From assembly GCF_023100685.1 (NCBI RefSeq), contig NZ_CP090064.1:1116001-1180000 (forward strand): a DNA stretch of 64,000 nt. The letters are read 5' to 3'. This stretch comes from Proteus vulgaris. Lineage in GTDB: Bacteria; Pseudomonadota; Gammaproteobacteria; Enterobacterales; Enterobacteriaceae. Positions within the stretch are counted from its first letter, which is position 1; every line of letters begins with the position of its first letter. The notes beneath the pieces are model-generated. The model was not told where the DNA came from. It searched no databases and was given only the letters and a program-made list of their open reading frames with translations. The translations under genes and the position numbers were made by a program. Shown here piece after piece: positions 1 to 10,184 of this stretch.

Positions 1-653
1 GACTCATAATAACGTTCAATACCTAATTTACCGATATCATGAGTAGCGGCGTAATTAGGTGATAAACCTTCTTTATCAAGGCGTTCAACATCTTTATCGT
101 TAATTTTTGCAACATAACCAATTACATGTGTTAATGCTGAGCCATAAGGATAATAACGGCGTTGATAACCTTTGATTTCTAAGCCCGGATAACGATATTG
201 ATTGATAGCAAAACGCGCAACTTGCACTTGGCTAAGTGTAGTTTTTAAGGGAATAGAGCTAAATCGACGAGAGCGCTTACGCTCTTTTTCAAAAGCTGTG
301 ATATCTTCATCAGTTAAGTCAACAACTTCTCTCAAACTTTCAAGCGTTTCTTGTAAGTTTGTTACCTTTTCAGGTACGACTTCTAACTGGTAGATAGTAC
401 GATTGAGCGCAAGAGGGATCCCTTTGCGATCGTAAATAATGCCACGACTAGGTGCAATTGGGACGAGTTTAATTCGGTTATCATTTGAACGTGTTTGATA
501 ATCGTCATGGCGAGCGATTTGTAAGTGATTGAGGTTAAAAACCAAAACACCACTTAATATAATAATTACTGAAAATGCGACGATCACACGGCGGATAAAC
601 AATTTTGATTCCGCAGTATAATCTCGAAACGGGGTACGTTTTTTTCTCTTCAT
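1..653 (-). CDS. mrdA: Penicillin-binding protein 2, N-terminal part (cut by window start)
   Basis: Peptidoglycan D,D-transpeptidase of the elongasome, which cross-links wall during rod-shape growth with RodA. About 217 N-terminal residues are present. They show a basic cytoplasmic start (MKRKKRTPFRDY), one membrane anchor near residues 20-40, then the periplasmic pedestal region with SNDNRIKLVPIAPSRGIIYDR, the typical PBP2 start of the dimerisation domain. The transpeptidase domain with the catalytic serine lies outside the window. It lies 39 bp downstream of rlmH on the same strand, the same order as rsfS-rlmH-mrdA in E. coli. The ATG at 653 is the only sensible start; its ribosome site is weak. 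Confidence 0.95.
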   Translation of the reverse strand, partial: MKRKKRTPFRDYTAESKLFIRRVIVAFSVIIILSGVLVFNLNHLQIARHDDYQTRSNDNRIKLVPIAPSRGIIYDRKGIPLALNRTIYQLEVVPEKVTNLQETLESLREVVDLTDEDITAFEKERKRSRRFSSIPLKTTLSQVQVARFAINQYRYPGLEIKGYQRRYYPYGSALTHVIGYVAKINDKDVERLDKEGLSPNYAATHDIGKLGIERYYE

Positions 654-692
654 CCCATTTGACTTCACTTACTGACCCGCCAATTTTATTGA

Positions 693-1163
693 TTATTCAC
701 GATGATAAGGATGGTTTGTCGTAATACTCCATGCTCGATAAAGACTTTCTGCAACTACGACACGAACAAGGGGGTGTGGCATTGTTAAAGGAGATAAAGA
801 CCAGCTTTGTTCAGCTGCAGCTTTACAAGCAGGCGCTAACCCTTCAGGGCCACCAATTAATAAGCTGACATTTCTACCATCAAGCTTCCATCGATCAAGT
901 TGTTCTGCAAGTTTTGGCGTATCCCAGCGAGCGCCAGGAATATCAAGAGTAACAATACGATTCCCTTTACCAACAGCTGCTAACATTTGTTCGCCTTCTT
1001 TTTCGAGAATTCGTTTAATATCGGCATTCTTTCCGCGTTTACCTGCGGGTATCTCAATAAGTTCTAAAGGCATGTCTTTGGGAAATCGATTAAGATAATC
1101 CATAAAGCCGGTCTGTATCCAGTCCGGCATTTTTGTACCAACGGCAATGAGCTGTAATTTCAA
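693..1163 (-). CDS. rlmH: 23S rRNA (pseudouridine-1915-N3)-methyltransferase RlmH
   Basis: SPOUT-class methyltransferase that methylates N3 of pseudouridine 1915 in helix 69 of 23S rRNA on assembled 70S ribosomes, using S-adenosylmethionine. The 156 residues match the usual family length. The N-terminus [15 protein letters not shown] and the C-terminal knot region with LLIGGPEGL and [23 protein letters not shown] are hallmark RlmH sequence. It starts 2 bp after rsfS, so the two are co-transcribed, and mrdA follows. Nothing unusual. Confidence 0.97.
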   Translation of the reverse strand: MKLQLIAVGTKMPDWIQTGFMDYLNRFPKDMPLELIEIPAGKRGKNADIKRILEKEGEQMLAAVGKGNRIVTLDIPGARWDTPKLAEQLDRWKLDGRNVSLLIGGPEGLAPACKAAAEQSWSLSPLTMPHPLVRVVVAESLYRAWSITTNHPYHRE

Positions 1164-1165
1164 AC

Positions 1166-1492
1166 TCAGCTCCAGAGTTTTTCAAGTTCGTACATGCGAC
1201 GGCTATCTTCTTGCATTACGTGTACCATGGCTTCACCAAGATCGACGACAATCCAATCAGAAACACCTTGTCCTTCCACACCTAAAGGTTGTAATCCCGC
1301 TTCGCGGCAATCATCAACGAGATTATCTGCCACAGACATAAGATGTCTGCTGGATGTACCTGTGCAAATAATCATGTAATCCGTTACACTTGATTTTCCA
1401 CGGACATCTAATGCAATGATGTCTTGAGCTTTAGAATCTTCAAGTTTATCAATAATAAATTGTTGTAATTCAGAACCTTGCAAAAGGATCAC
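1166..1492 (-). CDS. rsfS: Ribosomal silencing factor RsfS
   Basis: Binds ribosomal protein L14 on the 50S subunit and blocks subunit joining when nutrients are scarce. The 108 residues carry the typical DUF143/Iojap fold motifs: [26 protein letters not shown], split by the expected loop, and the end [19 protein letters not shown]. Length equals that of the enteric family. It heads the rsfS-rlmH-mrdA run on the minus strand. In E. coli nadD and cobC lie directly upstream; here a divergent DUF1722 gene and about 500 bp of intergenic DNA separate it from nadD, so it probably has its own promoter. Confidence 0.97.
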   Translation of the reverse strand: MILLQGSELQQFIIDKLEDSKAQDIIALDVRGKSSVTDYMIICTGTSSRHLMSVADNLVDDCREAGLQPLGVEGQGVSDWIVVDLGEAMVHVMQEDSRRMYELEKLWS

Positions 1493-1527
1493 CTTTAATC
1501 TAATGAGTTAATTCAATCGAAAAATAC

Positions 1528-1653
1528 TATACTCGTTATACGTCAGTTTGCAGTATTGTTAACTATGTTTATTTGTACTAGTTACAGACTTTTGTCTGCT
1601 TTTAGTGACCAATTTACTTGTCGTTTTACTGCATCTCGATTTATTTAGAGCAT
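1528..1653. repeat. Palindromic intergenic repeat element, copy 1 (YPAL-like)
   Basis: A 126-bp stretch starting TATACTCGTTATACGTCAG and ending with ATTTATTTAGAGCAT. Its two ends are imperfect inverted repeats and its middle has a small hairpin (acagacttttgtctg). A second copy of the same length and layout lies at 38739-38863. The pattern resembles palindromic intergenic elements I know from Yersinia, Serratia and Photorhabdus; that link is from memory. It would fold as a long hairpin in either transcript. Confidence 0.7.
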
Positions 1654-1923
1654 GAACGCTATTTTAAAGGAATTTACACCAATAAATCTATTTTACTCGA
1701 TGAGTAATTCCAGTTAGCGATAACAAGAACATAAACCTCATTCTTTTGTTTTTCGACGTTTGATTTAGAAAAATTCATATATGCCCATTAACTGCGTCAT
1801 AATCAATAATAAAAAGAAGGCGCATAAGAACTTTTCAGTTAGACGACAGTTTTACCTTACAGTTCCCTTAAGGGAACAGAGGGTGAGAATAACAGCTAAA
1901 CATCGTCTGTCAATGCTCATCAA

Positions 1924-1945
1924 ACACCTAATTAGGTGTGTTTTT
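1924..1945 (+). terminator. Terminator-like hairpin of unassigned transcript
   Basis: ACACCT-AATT-AGGTGT followed by GTTTTT on the plus strand. No coding gene ends upstream on this strand, so it may end a small RNA or act as an attenuator in the leader of the DUF1722 gene, which starts 62 bp later. Confidence 0.45.
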
Positions 1946-2006
1946 ACTTTGTTAGCGTCAGATTATACCGTGTAATGCTTAGACTTTTTAATTGGAGAAA
2001 AAAAGA

Positions 2007-2753
2007 ATGGAAAGAAAAGTGAATTATCTCGGGATATCTTCAGAAATTATGAGTAACACCAATCACCAATTACAAGAAAAGTTAGCATTGCTTTGCGATA
2101 CTGTTCAGGCGGAAAAGATAGGTATTATGCAGATAGAGGCTCAAAATAGAGATAACCTGTTACCACTTTATGGTTATGTTGGAAAAAAAGGAGACCGCCT
2201 TACCTCACCCTTGAATTTTGCTTTACCTCAATTAAATATTGATCAACTTTTACAGCCTATTGTTCTTGACCATTTTCTTACCCAATTTTTCACACTGTTT
2301 GATTATCAACAACAGGTTTATCAATCATTAACTAAAGGGGCTTTAGTTAAATTTCATAGCCGATACAAATATTTAATTATGGCTTATTCACTTGTGGCTT
2401 ATCGAGAGTTGGGGCGTGATATTGCTAATTTTTCTGATGCTATTCCCCTTGGAGAAGTTGCATCGAAATATCAGGAAAAGCTAATGAAGGCATTCAGTGT
2501 TGCAGCAAATAGAGAAGGACAAACTAATGCGTTAATGCATATGGCTGGGTATTTTAAGCGAAATCTAAACTCACAACAAAAACAAGAAATGGCACAGACA
2601 ATTTTACAATATCGTCAAGGTATTGTGCCTTTATCTAAACCTTATGATTTACTCAAATATTGGTTAACTGTTTATCCTGATGAGTATTTGAGTCATCAAC
2701 GCTATTTTTCGCCTTATCCGTTCACTTTTAATTATTTAAGAGAGCAACTTTAG
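2007..2753 (+). CDS. ybgA: DUF1722 family protein, YbgA-like with N-terminal extension
   Basis: The C-terminal half (about residues 100-248) is clear DUF1722: FHSRYKYLIMAYSLVAYREL, NALMHMAGYFKRNL and YLSHQRYFSPYP all match E. coli YbgA, a small protein of unknown biochemical role. The first 85-100 residues are extra relative to E. coli YbgA, where only the DUF1722 part exists. They lack the cysteine pattern expected of the DUF523 domain that is fused to DUF1722 in many bacteria, so they may be a divergent or decayed version. The ATG at 2007 is chosen because GGAG sits 9 bases upstream; a TTG at 1992 would overlap that site. It stands alone on the plus strand between rsfS and nadD, where E. 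coli has cobC. Confidence 0.85.
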   Translation: MERKVNYLGISSEIMSNTNHQLQEKLALLCDTVQAEKIGIMQIEAQNRDNLLPLYGYVGKKGDRLTSPLNFALPQLNIDQLLQPIVLDHFLTQFFTLFDYQQQVYQSLTKGALVKFHSRYKYLIMAYSLVAYRELGRDIANFSDAIPLGEVASKYQEKLMKAFSVAANREGQTNALMHMAGYFKRNLNSQQKQEMAQTILQYRQGIVPLSKPYDLLKYWLTVYPDEYLSHQRYFSPYPFTFNYLREQL

Positions 2754-2763
2754 CCTTAATTCA

Positions 2764-3435
2764 TTATTTATAGAGTTGTTGCTGGCGAATATAGTCTTCA
2801 ACAGAACTGGGTAGCAAATCATGACAACCAATTCCTGCTTTATGGCGAGCACGAATATCTGTTGCTGAAATATTATAAAGAGGTGTATCAGCCAGAAAAA
2901 TTTTGCCAGAAGGTAGGTAATGAATATCTTCTTGTTGATTGGTTTGGTGTTTTTTTAGCCATTCCTGCATTTGAGGTGACTCGAAATGAGTTTGATAACC
3001 AGGGCGAGCACAAACTAACAAATGGCATATATCTAATAGTTTTTCCCATTGGTGCCACGTATTAATTGAAAGTAATGAATCCTGACCAATAATAAATGCT
3101 AAAGGTTGGTTATTACCAATTTCTTGTCTGAAGTCTCTTAATGTCTCAATAGTATAAGAAGGTGTCGGCTTTTCAAGCTCACGAGTATCCACTTTAAATG
3201 AAGAATATGGCTCAAGAGCAAGACGTACCATATCCAGACGTTGCTGAGAAGATGCTTCAGGCTGTGGGCGATGAGGGGGAATATTATTGGGTAGCCATAC
3301 CACTTCTTTTAAGCCAATTAATCCTGAAAGTGCTTCAACTGGACGTAAATGCCCATAATGAATTGGATCAAATGTGCCACCGTATAAGGCGATAGCTTGA
3401 TTAATTAAAGGTGTAGGATCATTATTTTTAGGCAT
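2764..3435 (-). CDS. nadD: Nicotinate-nucleotide adenylyltransferase
   Basis: Transfers AMP from ATP to nicotinate mononucleotide, making deamido-NAD in the de novo and salvage NAD routes. The nucleotidyltransferase signature GGTFDPIHYGHLRP is at residues 19-32 and the second motif ISATDIRAR near residues 189-197. The 223 residues are near the E. coli length (213) with a slightly longer N-terminus. The start overlaps the end of holA by 8 bp, so it is translationally coupled to the lptE-holA unit. It converges on the DUF1722 gene with only 10 bp between stops. Confidence 0.97.
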   Translation of the reverse strand: MPKNNDPTPLINQAIALYGGTFDPIHYGHLRPVEALSGLIGLKEVVWLPNNIPPHRPQPEASSQQRLDMVRLALEPYSSFKVDTRELEKPTPSYTIETLRDFRQEIGNNQPLAFIIGQDSLLSINTWHQWEKLLDICHLLVCARPGYQTHFESPQMQEWLKKHQTNQQEDIHYLPSGKIFLADTPLYNISATDIRARHKAGIGCHDLLPSSVEDYIRQQQLYK

Positions 3436-4462
3436 GACTTACAAATCCTTCTGGTAATGCTTTCCCACAAAGCAATAAGCCTAACGCGCTAAGAGATGGC
3501 CAAACAGTTTGACCATAATCTTGTTTAATGGTCATTTCGATACTGGCTAATAACCGTATTGCAGTTAGCAGTTGATGCTCGGATAAACGTTGTAATGCTG
3601 CTGTAAAAATTGGACGTCGGTTTTGCCAAATTCGATGTTTATCAAAAATCGTTTTTAAAGCGGCTGTTTTAGACTCTCGGTGTAGCGTAATTAATTGCAT
3701 TAATTCACGTTGCAACGTTCTGAGTAAAATAACAGGTTCACTATCTTCTCTTTTGAGTTGTTGCAAAATATGCCATGCGCGTTGTGTTTTACCTGCAAGC
3801 AATGCATCAACCCAGTGATAAGGGGTAAAATGAGAAGCGTCATTAACGGCTGCTTCTACTCTAGGTAATGTCAATTTACCATCAGGGTAAAGTAGGGAAA
3901 GACGCTCTATCGCTTGTGCCAATGCGAGCAAATTACCTTCATAGCAGTAGCAAAGTAGTTGGTTACCTTGTTCATCCAGCGCTAATCCTTTTTGTTTTGC
4001 TCGACGAGCAACCCAATTAGGCAATTTATCAAGTTCAGGTGTGAGACAAGAAACATACGTTCCATTCTGGCTTAATGTTTTAAACCATTCACTGTTTTCT
4101 TGAGCCTTGGTGAGTTTATTGCCACGTAAAACCAACAATAAATCTTGATGTAACTCTTGAGATAACCTTGTGAGTTTCTCTGACATGGCTGCATTAGGGC
4201 CATTTTCAGGCAAATGCAGTAAAAGAGATTGTCTTTGAGAAAAAAGGCTTAGCGATTGACAAAGTGAGTAAATTTCATTCCAGTCCGTATTATTATCAAG
4301 AGTAAATTGATAGTGTTCAATAAACCCTTGGGCTTTAGCAACAGATTGGATGGCATCTTGAGACTCTTGGAGCAATAGAGGTTCATTGCCCCAGAGTAGA
4401 TAACTTTGGCGCAACCCCTCTTGGAGCTGCGCATTCAGTTGTTCTGGATATAAGCGGATCAT
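3428..4462 (-). CDS. holA: DNA polymerase III delta subunit
   Basis: Delta subunit of the clamp loader, which opens the beta sliding clamp. The 344 residues match E. coli HolA (343) and start with the family-typical [21 protein letters not shown], followed by the [10 protein letters not shown] region. The N-terminal domain is AAA+-like but, as in the family, lacks a working Walker A. The clamp-binding segment SLSLFS lies near residue 70. The start overlaps lptE by 4 bp and the end overlaps nadD by 8 bp, forming a tight leuS-lptE-holA-nadD operon. Confidence 0.97.
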   Translation of the reverse strand: MIRLYPEQLNAQLQEGLRQSYLLWGNEPLLLQESQDAIQSVAKAQGFIEHYQFTLDNNTDWNEIYSLCQSLSLFSQRQSLLLHLPENGPNAAMSEKLTRLSQELHQDLLLVLRGNKLTKAQENSEWFKTLSQNGTYVSCLTPELDKLPNWVARRAKQKGLALDEQGNQLLCYCYEGNLLALAQAIERLSLLYPDGKLTLPRVEAAVNDASHFTPYHWVDALLAGKTQRAWHILQQLKREDSEPVILLRTLQRELMQLITLHRESKTAALKTIFDKHRIWQNRRPIFTAALQRLSEHQLLTAIRLLASIEMTIKQDYGQTVWPSLSALGLLLCGKALPEGFVSHA

Positions 4463-5007
4463 TTGGCCGGAGAGATTATCTGTTTTGCTTGCTCAGCTTG
4501 TGCGGCTTTTTGGCGTTCAGCATTGTGAACAACCAATAATTTACGCACTAATATTGCTGTCGCTTGTTCACGCATTTCTTGTTTGATAATGTCATTTTCA
4601 GCATCTTTTGCTAATGCTTCTAATGGGTTATCGAAGAATGGTCGTGAAACCTGTGATGAAATAGGATAAATCGTTCCATCTGGCATAATCACTTGCGCAT
4701 CTAGCACAAATGTTAGCTGACGTTCTGCTGATTTACCGTCTTGATACACAGAAACGGTCTCTTTACTCTCTGACGAGCCCACAATTTTGAGAATAGGGAT
4801 ATCTGCTGTTGGATTTTCAACAAGCTGAACACCACTAAGTCTGAGTTGTTGGCGCATTACACGAGATAATGGGCCATAAGGGTCACCAGAGCTAAGATAA
4901 AGCGTTTTTAATTCTGCTGGAACCTGAGTTTTCCCTTGTAAGTGAAAACCGCAGCCAGCGGTGATTAACACCGCTAAACCGAAAAATAGCGAAAATAGAT
5001 ATCGCAC
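4459..5007 (-). CDS. lptE: LPS-assembly lipoprotein LptE
   Basis: Outer-membrane lipoprotein that plugs the LptD barrel and helps insert lipopolysaccharide into the outer leaflet. A lipoprotein signal peptide is clear: hydrophobic [16 protein letters not shown] with the lipobox cysteine at residue 19, followed by GFHLQG, the conserved start of mature LptE. The 182 residues agree with enteric LptE (about 193). The C-terminus is rich in Ala, Lys and Gln. It sits 12 bp after leuS and overlaps holA. Confidence 0.96.
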   Translation of the reverse strand: MRYLFSLFFGLAVLITAGCGFHLQGKTQVPAELKTLYLSSGDPYGPLSRVMRQQLRLSGVQLVENPTADIPILKIVGSSESKETVSVYQDGKSAERQLTFVLDAQVIMPDGTIYPISSQVSRPFFDNPLEALAKDAENDIIKQEMREQATAILVRKLLVVHNAERQKAAQAEQAKQIISPAK

Positions 5008-5019
5008 TAGGCCTCCTTA

Positions 5020-7602
5020 TCAGCCAACAACGATGTTCAGTAATTTTCCTGGAACATAAATGACTTTACGAATAGTCACATCTTCCAAGTATTTAGCAAC
5101 ACTGTACTCTTTTGTCGCCATTTCCTGAACATATTCTTTTTCTGAATTAGCCGGAACAGTGACACGACCACGGACTTTACCATTCACTTGAACAATAATC
5201 AGTTTAGTGTCATCAATCATAGCTTCTTCATCAGCAACAGGCCATGGCGCAACATCAACGTCTTCTTTTCCACCTAATGCCTGCCACATTACAAAACAAG
5301 CGTGAGGAATGATTGGAGAAAGCATACGAACGATGGCTTCTAATGCTTCTTGCATTAATGCACGATCTTGTTCTGTTTCTTGACTTGCACGAGTTAATTT
5401 ATTCATTAACTCCATGATAGCTGCAATCGCGGTATTGAAAGCTAAACGGCGACCTACGTCATCAGACACTTTTGCGATAGTTTTATGTAAGTCACGGCGT
5501 AAATCTTTTTGTTCTTCTGTTAATGCAGACAGATCAAGTGATTGTGCCGATCCTTTTTGAGTGTGCTCATGAACTAAACGCCATAAACGACGTAAGAAAC
5601 GGTTAGCACCTTCAACACTAGACTCTTGCCATTCAAGTGTTAATTCTGGTGGAGCTGCAAACATCATAAATAAACGGACGGTATCTGCACCATAACGTTC
5701 AACCATTGTTTGTGGGTCGATACCGTTATTTTTAGATTTAGACATTTTGCTCATGCCAGCATAAGTCAGTTCATGACCAGCACTGTCCGTCGCTTTAATG
5801 ATGCGGTTTTTCTCATCACGTTCAACAATAGCTTCAGCAGGAGATACCCAATGACGAGCACCATCTTCGCCTGTGTGATAGAACGCATCAGCTAATACCA
5901 TCCCTTGGCACAGTAAACGTTTTGCTGGTTCATCAGAGTTCACTAAACCTGAATCACGCATCAGTTTATGGAAGAAGCGGAAATACATTAAGTGCATGAT
6001 GGCGTGTTCAATACCACCAATATACCAGTCAACAGGTAACCAATAGTTAGCTGCTTTTGGATCTAACATGCCTTTATCGTAATCAGGGCAGGTATAACGA
6101 GCGTAATACCAAGATGATTCCATAAAGGTGTCAAAAGTATCTGTCTCACGCAGTGCTGGCTGACCATTAATGGTGGTTTTTGCCCACTCAGGATCGGCTT
6201 TAATTGGACTGGTGATCCCATCCATTTTTACATCTTCTGGCAGAATAACAGGCAGTTGATCTTCAGGAACAGGAACAACAGTACCGTCTTCTAAGGTTGC
6301 CATTGGAATTGGTGCACCCCAGTAACGTTGACGAGAAACACCCCAGTCACGTAAACGGTAATTAACTTTGCGTTCACCAACACCCATTTGTGCAAGTTTA
6401 TCTGCAATAGCATTAAAGCCAGCTTGGTTATCTAAACCTGAAAATTCACCAGAATTGATCAGGCTATTTTTCTCGGTTAATGCACCTTCAGATAAGTCAG
6501 GTTGATTACCTTCAGCATCAGCAATAACAGCTTTAATAGGTAAGTTATATTTGGTTGCAAATTCCCAGTCACGCTCATCATGACCAGGAACCGCCATCAC
6601 GGCACCTGTACCGTATTCCATTAAGACAAAGTTAGCGACCCAAATAGCTACTTTTTCTTTAGTTAATGGATGAATGGCATAAAGACCAGTAGCAATCCCT
6701 TTTTTCTCCATTGTTGCCATATCGGCTTCTGCCATTTTCATGTTACGGCATTCATCAACGAAGTGTTGAATTTCAGGATTGTTTTGAGCTGCTTTTTGCG
6801 CTAATGGATGACCAGCTGCAACGGCCACATAAGTAACACCCATAAAGGTATCAGGACGTGTTGTATAAACCGTCATTTTGTCGTCGCTATCCGCAACATC
6901 AAATGTGATTTCGACGCCTTCTGAACGACCGATCCAGTTACGTTGCATGGTTTTAACTTGTTCAGGCCATTCATCTAACGTATCTAAATCGTTTAACAGC
7001 TCTTCTGCGTAATCGGTAATTTTGATAAACCACTGTGGAATTTCTTTACGTTCTACTGGGGTATCACAACGCCAGCAACAGCCGTCAATAACTTGTTCGT
7101 TAGCTAATACGGTTAAATCATGTGGACACCAGTTAACAGCAGAGGTCTTTTTATAAACTAAGCCTTTCTCATATAACTTAGTAAAGAACCACTGTTCCCA
7201 ACGATAATATTCAGGTGTACAAGTAGTGACTTCACGATCCCAATCGTAACCAAAACCCAGTTTTTTTAACTGGTTTTTCATGTAATCGATGTTTTCGTAA
7301 GTCCATGGTGCTGGAGCGGTTTTATTTTTTACTGCGGCACCTTCTGCTGGTAAACCGAACGCATCCCAACCGATAGGTTGTAAGACGTTTTTACCCAGCA
7401 TACGTTGATAACGGGAAATCACGTCACCAATGGTGTAGTTGCGGACGTGTCCCATGTGTAGTCGGCCAGAAGGATAAGGTAGCATTGACAGGCAGTAATA
7501 TTTTTCTTTGTTATTATCTTCTGTCACTTTAAATGTATTGTTCTTTTCCCAGTGTTCCTGGATAGTTTGCTCTATATCTTCGGGACGATATTGTTCTTGC
7601 AT
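5020..7602 (-). CDS. leuS: Leucyl-tRNA synthetase
   Basis: Class Ia aminoacyl-tRNA synthetase that charges tRNA-Leu. The 860 residues equal the E. coli length. The HIGH-type motif is [13 protein letters not shown] (about residues 44-56); the CP1 editing domain carries the threonine-rich [16 protein letters not shown]; the KMSKS loop is [10 protein letters not shown] near residue 618; and the C-terminal domain ends LLNIVVG. Catalytic and editing motifs look intact. It leads the leuS-lptE-holA-nadD operon. Confidence 0.98.
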   Translation of the reverse strand: MQEQYRPEDIEQTIQEHWEKNNTFKVTEDNNKEKYYCLSMLPYPSGRLHMGHVRNYTIGDVISRYQRMLGKNVLQPIGWDAFGLPAEGAAVKNKTAPAPWTYENIDYMKNQLKKLGFGYDWDREVTTCTPEYYRWEQWFFTKLYEKGLVYKKTSAVNWCPHDLTVLANEQVIDGCCWRCDTPVERKEIPQWFIKITDYAEELLNDLDTLDEWPEQVKTMQRNWIGRSEGVEITFDVADSDDKMTVYTTRPDTFMGVTYVAVAAGHPLAQKAAQNNPEIQHFVDECRNMKMAEADMATMEKKGIATGLYAIHPLTKEKVAIWVANFVLMEYGTGAVMAVPGHDERDWEFATKYNLPIKAVIADAEGNQPDLSEGALTEKNSLINSGEFSGLDNQAGFNAIADKLAQMGVGERKVNYRLRDWGVSRQRYWGAPIPMATLEDGTVVPVPEDQLPVILPEDVKMDGITSPIKADPEWAKTTINGQPALRETDTFDTFMESSWYYARYTCPDYDKGMLDPKAANYWLPVDWYIGGIEHAIMHLMYFRFFHKLMRDSGLVNSDEPAKRLLCQGMVLADAFYHTGEDGARHWVSPAEAIVERDEKNRIIKATDSAGHELTYAGMSKMSKSKNNGIDPQTMVERYGADTVRLFMMFAAPPELTLEWQESSVEGANRFLRRLWRLVHEHTQKGSAQSLDLSALTEEQKDLRRDLHKTIAKVSDDVGRRLAFNTAIAAIMELMNKLTRASQETEQDRALMQEALEAIVRMLSPIIPHACFVMWQALGGKEDVDVAPWPVADEEAMIDDTKLIIVQVNGKVRGRVTVPANSEKEYVQEMATKEYSVAKYLEDVTIRKVIYVPGKLLNIVVG

Positions 7603-7929
7603 GGCACCGATAATCCTATGGTGAATTAATGGCTACCGGAGGGTAACCGCTATTATGAAATTAAGTCTTGCATAGCATAGCTGATTTTGTCTAATAGCCA
7701 CAACTATTGATCTCAATGAAAGCCACTGTTTGCATAACTTTTTCAAGACAATTGCGAGATATCTTGGAACGAGTTAAAACAAAAAGAGAATAAATGCGTG
7801 TTTTCTAGAAAAACGTTGGTGATATTGCGAGAAAAGAAGATTGCTTGATATTTGGTTGCGAGGTTTTTCAAAATTATTATTTGAGGCTGACGTGCTAAGA
7901 AAGCACGCCAGCAGAGGAGATATAAAGTA
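7603..7929. other. Intergenic region between leuS and gltL
   Basis: Must hold the leuS promoter on the minus strand and the gltIJKL terminator. Apart from the hairpin at 7886-7912 no gene, repeat or clear promoter could be picked out by eye. Confidence 0.6.
7886..7912 (-). terminator. Terminator-like hairpin after gltL
   Basis: On the minus strand GCTGGCGTGC and GCACGTCAGC pair with one G-U wobble around a short loop, 18 bp after the gltL stop. The following T tract is poor, so termination may be incomplete. Confidence 0.55.
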
Positions 7930-8655
7930 TTAATGCAAGATTTTAGCTAAGAAATCTTTTGCCCTGTCTGATTTTGGATTATCAAAAAAGTCATTTTTAG
8001 GCCTATCTTCCACAATTCGACCTTCATCCATAAAGATAATACGGTCAGCAACTTTTTTAGCAAAACCCATTTCATGGGTTACTACCATCATCGTCATGCC
8101 TTCATTTGCAAGCTCTACCATTACATCGAGTACTTCGTTAATCATTTCAGGATCAAGTGCGGATGTAGGTTCATCAAATAACATTGCGATAGGATCCATA
8201 CATAAAGCTCGAGCAATGGCGACACGCTGTTGTTGACCACCAGAAAGTTGAGCTGGGTATTTGTTCGCATGACTGGATAGACCAACGCGTTCTAATAACT
8301 TTAAGCCTTTTTCTTTTGCTGCGCCTTTCTCTCTATTAAGTACTTTAACTTGTGCGAGTGTAAGATTTTCAATAATAGAAAGATGAGGGAAAAGTTCAAA
8401 ATGTTGGAATACCATACCTACTTTTGCTCGTAATTTAGCAAGATCGGTACGTTTATCATTTACTTTGATTTCATTAACAAGGATCTCACCTTGCTGTATT
8501 GGTTCTAGACCATTCACTGTTTTGATCAGTGTCGATTTACCTGAACCAGAAGGCCCACAGACAACAACAACTTCCCCCTTTTTAACTTCAGTGGAACATT
8601 CAGTCAGTACTTGAAATTGACCATACCATTTGGATACGTCTTTTAGGGAAATCAT
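7930..8655 (-). CDS. gltL: Glutamate/aspartate ABC transporter ATP-binding protein
   Basis: Energises uptake of glutamate and aspartate through the inner membrane. The 241-residue ABC ATPase has Walker [10 protein letters not shown] (about 34-42), Q-loop region [13 protein letters not shown], signature [14 protein letters not shown], Walker [13 protein letters not shown] and switch histidine VVTHEMGF. Every catalytic motif is intact. It is the last gene of gltIJKL, starting directly after gltK with no intervening base. Confidence 0.97.
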   Translation of the reverse strand: MISLKDVSKWYGQFQVLTECSTEVKKGEVVVVCGPSGSGKSTLIKTVNGLEPIQQGEILVNEIKVNDKRTDLAKLRAKVGMVFQHFELFPHLSIIENLTLAQVKVLNREKGAAKEKGLKLLERVGLSSHANKYPAQLSGGQQQRVAIARALCMDPIAMLFDEPTSALDPEMINEVLDVMVELANEGMTMMVVTHEMGFAKKVADRIIFMDEGRIVEDRPKNDFFDNPKSDRAKDFLAKILH

Positions 8656-9330
8656 CTAGGTAGTCCTTTTTTTAAGAAAGTTCACTAACATTGAAGCTGC
8701 GAAGCTAATGACAAAATAAACAAAACCTGCAAAGAGGATCATCTCAACTTGTGTGCCATCGCGTTCACCAATATTTGCCGCCGTTCTGAAAAAGTCAGTG
8801 AGACTTAATACATAAACTAAGGACGTATCTTGGAACAAGACAATTCCTTGAGTGAGTAAAAGTGGAACCATGGCTCTAAATGCTTGAGGTAAAATCACTA
8901 AGCGCATCGTTTGTGATTTAGTCATTCCTAATGCAAGTGAGGCAGAGAATTGTCCTTTACTAACACTTTGAATACCTGCTCTTATAATTTCAGAGTAGTA
9001 CGCAGCTTCAAATAATGAGAACGCTATCATTGCTGAAATTAAACGGATATCACTTTTCGGTGAAAGTCCTAGAACATTTTGTAATATGTTAGGCACAATT
9101 AAATAAAACCACAGTAATACCATGACTAATGGGATTGAACGAAAGGTATTAACGTAAGCAGCCGCAAACCAACTAATAGGTTTAAACGTAGAAAGGCGCA
9201 TAACAGCAAGCACCGTTCCCCATAAAATACCAACTACTATAGCGGTGATAGTGATTTTTAAAGTGATTGCCATACCATCGACTAAAAATGGTAGGCTTGG
9301 AACAACAGAACTCCAGTCAAATTCGTACAT
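8656..9330 (-). CDS. gltK: Glutamate/aspartate ABC transporter permease GltK
   Basis: One of two inner-membrane permease subunits of the glutamate/aspartate importer. The 224 residues begin [20 protein letters not shown] as in E. coli GltK and contain the HisMQ-family EAA loop ([24 protein letters not shown]) that docks on GltL. About five membrane segments are visible. Its ATG overlaps the gltJ stop by one base (TAATG), so the two permeases are translationally coupled. Confidence 0.97.
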   Translation of the reverse strand: MYEFDWSSVVPSLPFLVDGMAITLKITITAIVVGILWGTVLAVMRLSTFKPISWFAAAYVNTFRSIPLVMVLLWFYLIVPNILQNVLGLSPKSDIRLISAMIAFSLFEAAYYSEIIRAGIQSVSKGQFSASLALGMTKSQTMRLVILPQAFRAMVPLLLTQGIVLFQDTSLVYVLSLTDFFRTAANIGERDGTQVEMILFAGFVYFVISFAASMLVNFLKKRTT

Positions 9331-10070
9331 TATTGACCTCCTGTTGTGCCTGGTAAACGCACACGTTTTTCAAGCCAACTCATGATTAACATAATGATGA
9401 CGTTGATAAAAACATAGGCGAGGGTAATTGCTGTGAATGACTCATACGCTTTCGCTGAATAATCGAGTAGCTTGTTTGCTTGTGCCGCCATATCAATTAA
9501 CCCGATAGTGGAAGCAATCGCTGAGTTTTTTACGAGATTAAGCATTTCGGAGGTCATTGGTGGAATAATGACACGGTAAGCGTTGGGTAATAAAACATAA
9601 CGATAGGTTTGAGGTAAAGTTAAACCCAAGGCAAGTCCAGCAGCTTTTTGCCCACGGGGTAATGAATTAATTGCAGCTCTGACTTGTTCGCACATACGTG
9701 CTGCAGTAAACAAACCTAAACAGAGTGCTGAAGAGACAAAAAACTGTACATTTGGCGCTAAGTCCATTTTAAACCAGTCGCCAATAGATTGAGGTAATAG
9801 TTCAGGAATAACTAAATACCATGTAAAGAATTGAACAATAAGTGGTACGTTTCGGAATAACTCAACATAAATTGTACCTAAGCTCGAAAGCCAACGATTA
9901 GGTACAGTACGCAAAATTCCGAATAAAGAACCAACAAGAAAGGCAATAACCCAAGCGCATAAAGATAAGGCAATGGTGACTTGGAAGCCTGAAATCAGCC
10001 ATCCTAAGTATGTGGTGTTTCCGAAAGGAGCTTCTTGGAAGAATATCCCCCAATCCCAATCAATCGACAT
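9330..10070 (-). CDS. gltJ: Glutamate/aspartate ABC transporter permease GltJ
   Basis: Second permease subunit. The true start is the ATG at 10070 ([21 protein letters not shown]), matching E. coli GltJ and preceded by GGAGG; a longer frame reaching 10139 runs through the intercistronic hairpins and has no support. This gives 246 residues, the E. coli length. The EAA loop [24 protein letters not shown] is present. The ribosome site is inside a small perfect hairpin (10074-10088) and a terminator-like hairpin lies just upstream, both likely to lower permease output relative to the binding protein GltI. Confidence 0.96.
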   Translation of the reverse strand: MSIDWDWGIFFQEAPFGNTTYLGWLISGFQVTIALSLCAWVIAFLVGSLFGILRTVPNRWLSSLGTIYVELFRNVPLIVQFFTWYLVIPELLPQSIGDWFKMDLAPNVQFFVSSALCLGLFTAARMCEQVRAAINSLPRGQKAAGLALGLTLPQTYRYVLLPNAYRVIIPPMTSEMLNLVKNSAIASTIGLIDMAAQANKLLDYSAKAYESFTAITLAYVFINVIIMLIMSWLEKRVRLPGTTGGQ

Positions 10071-10073
10071 GAT

Positions 10074-10088
10074 TTCACCTCCGGTGAA
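10074..10088 (-). promoter_or_regulatory. Hairpin enclosing the gltJ ribosome-binding site
   Basis: On the minus strand TTCACC-GGA-GGTGAA is a perfect 6-bp stem with a three-base loop. The GGAGG ribosome site of gltJ spans loop and stem, so folding would limit translation initiation. Confidence 0.55.
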
Positions 10089-10090
10089 AA

Positions 10091-10114
10091 ATAGGGGCAG
10101 GGAACGACTGCCCC
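10091..10114 (-). terminator. Intercistronic attenuator hairpin between gltI and gltJ
   Basis: On the minus strand GGGGCAG-N7-CTGCCCC is followed by TATTTTT. It lies between the abundant binding-protein gene and the permease genes, where partial terminators are common in ABC importer operons. Confidence 0.65.
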
Positions 10115-10184
10115 AAACTTCACTGATCTGTCTGTCCAACAGATACTTTATAATTATTTGTTTGCATCAACTTCGTATGTATTT

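Larger units (their letters stand above)
1493..2006. other. Intergenic region upstream of rsfS and of the DUF1722 gene
   Basis: No convincing gene. It holds the promoter regions of rsfS (minus) and the DUF1722 gene (plus), a 126-bp palindromic repeat element at 1528-1653, a perfect 16-bp palindrome (GTTCCCTTAAGGGAAC) at 1862-1877 and a terminator-like hairpin at 1924-1945. A 64-codon open frame at 1781-1975 has no ribosome site and no recognisable sequence and is not called. Confidence 0.6.

Noticed and set aside
1781..1975. 64-codon open frame between rsfS and the DUF1722 gene
   Set aside because: No ribosome site, no recognisable sequence, and it runs through palindromes and a terminator-like hairpin.
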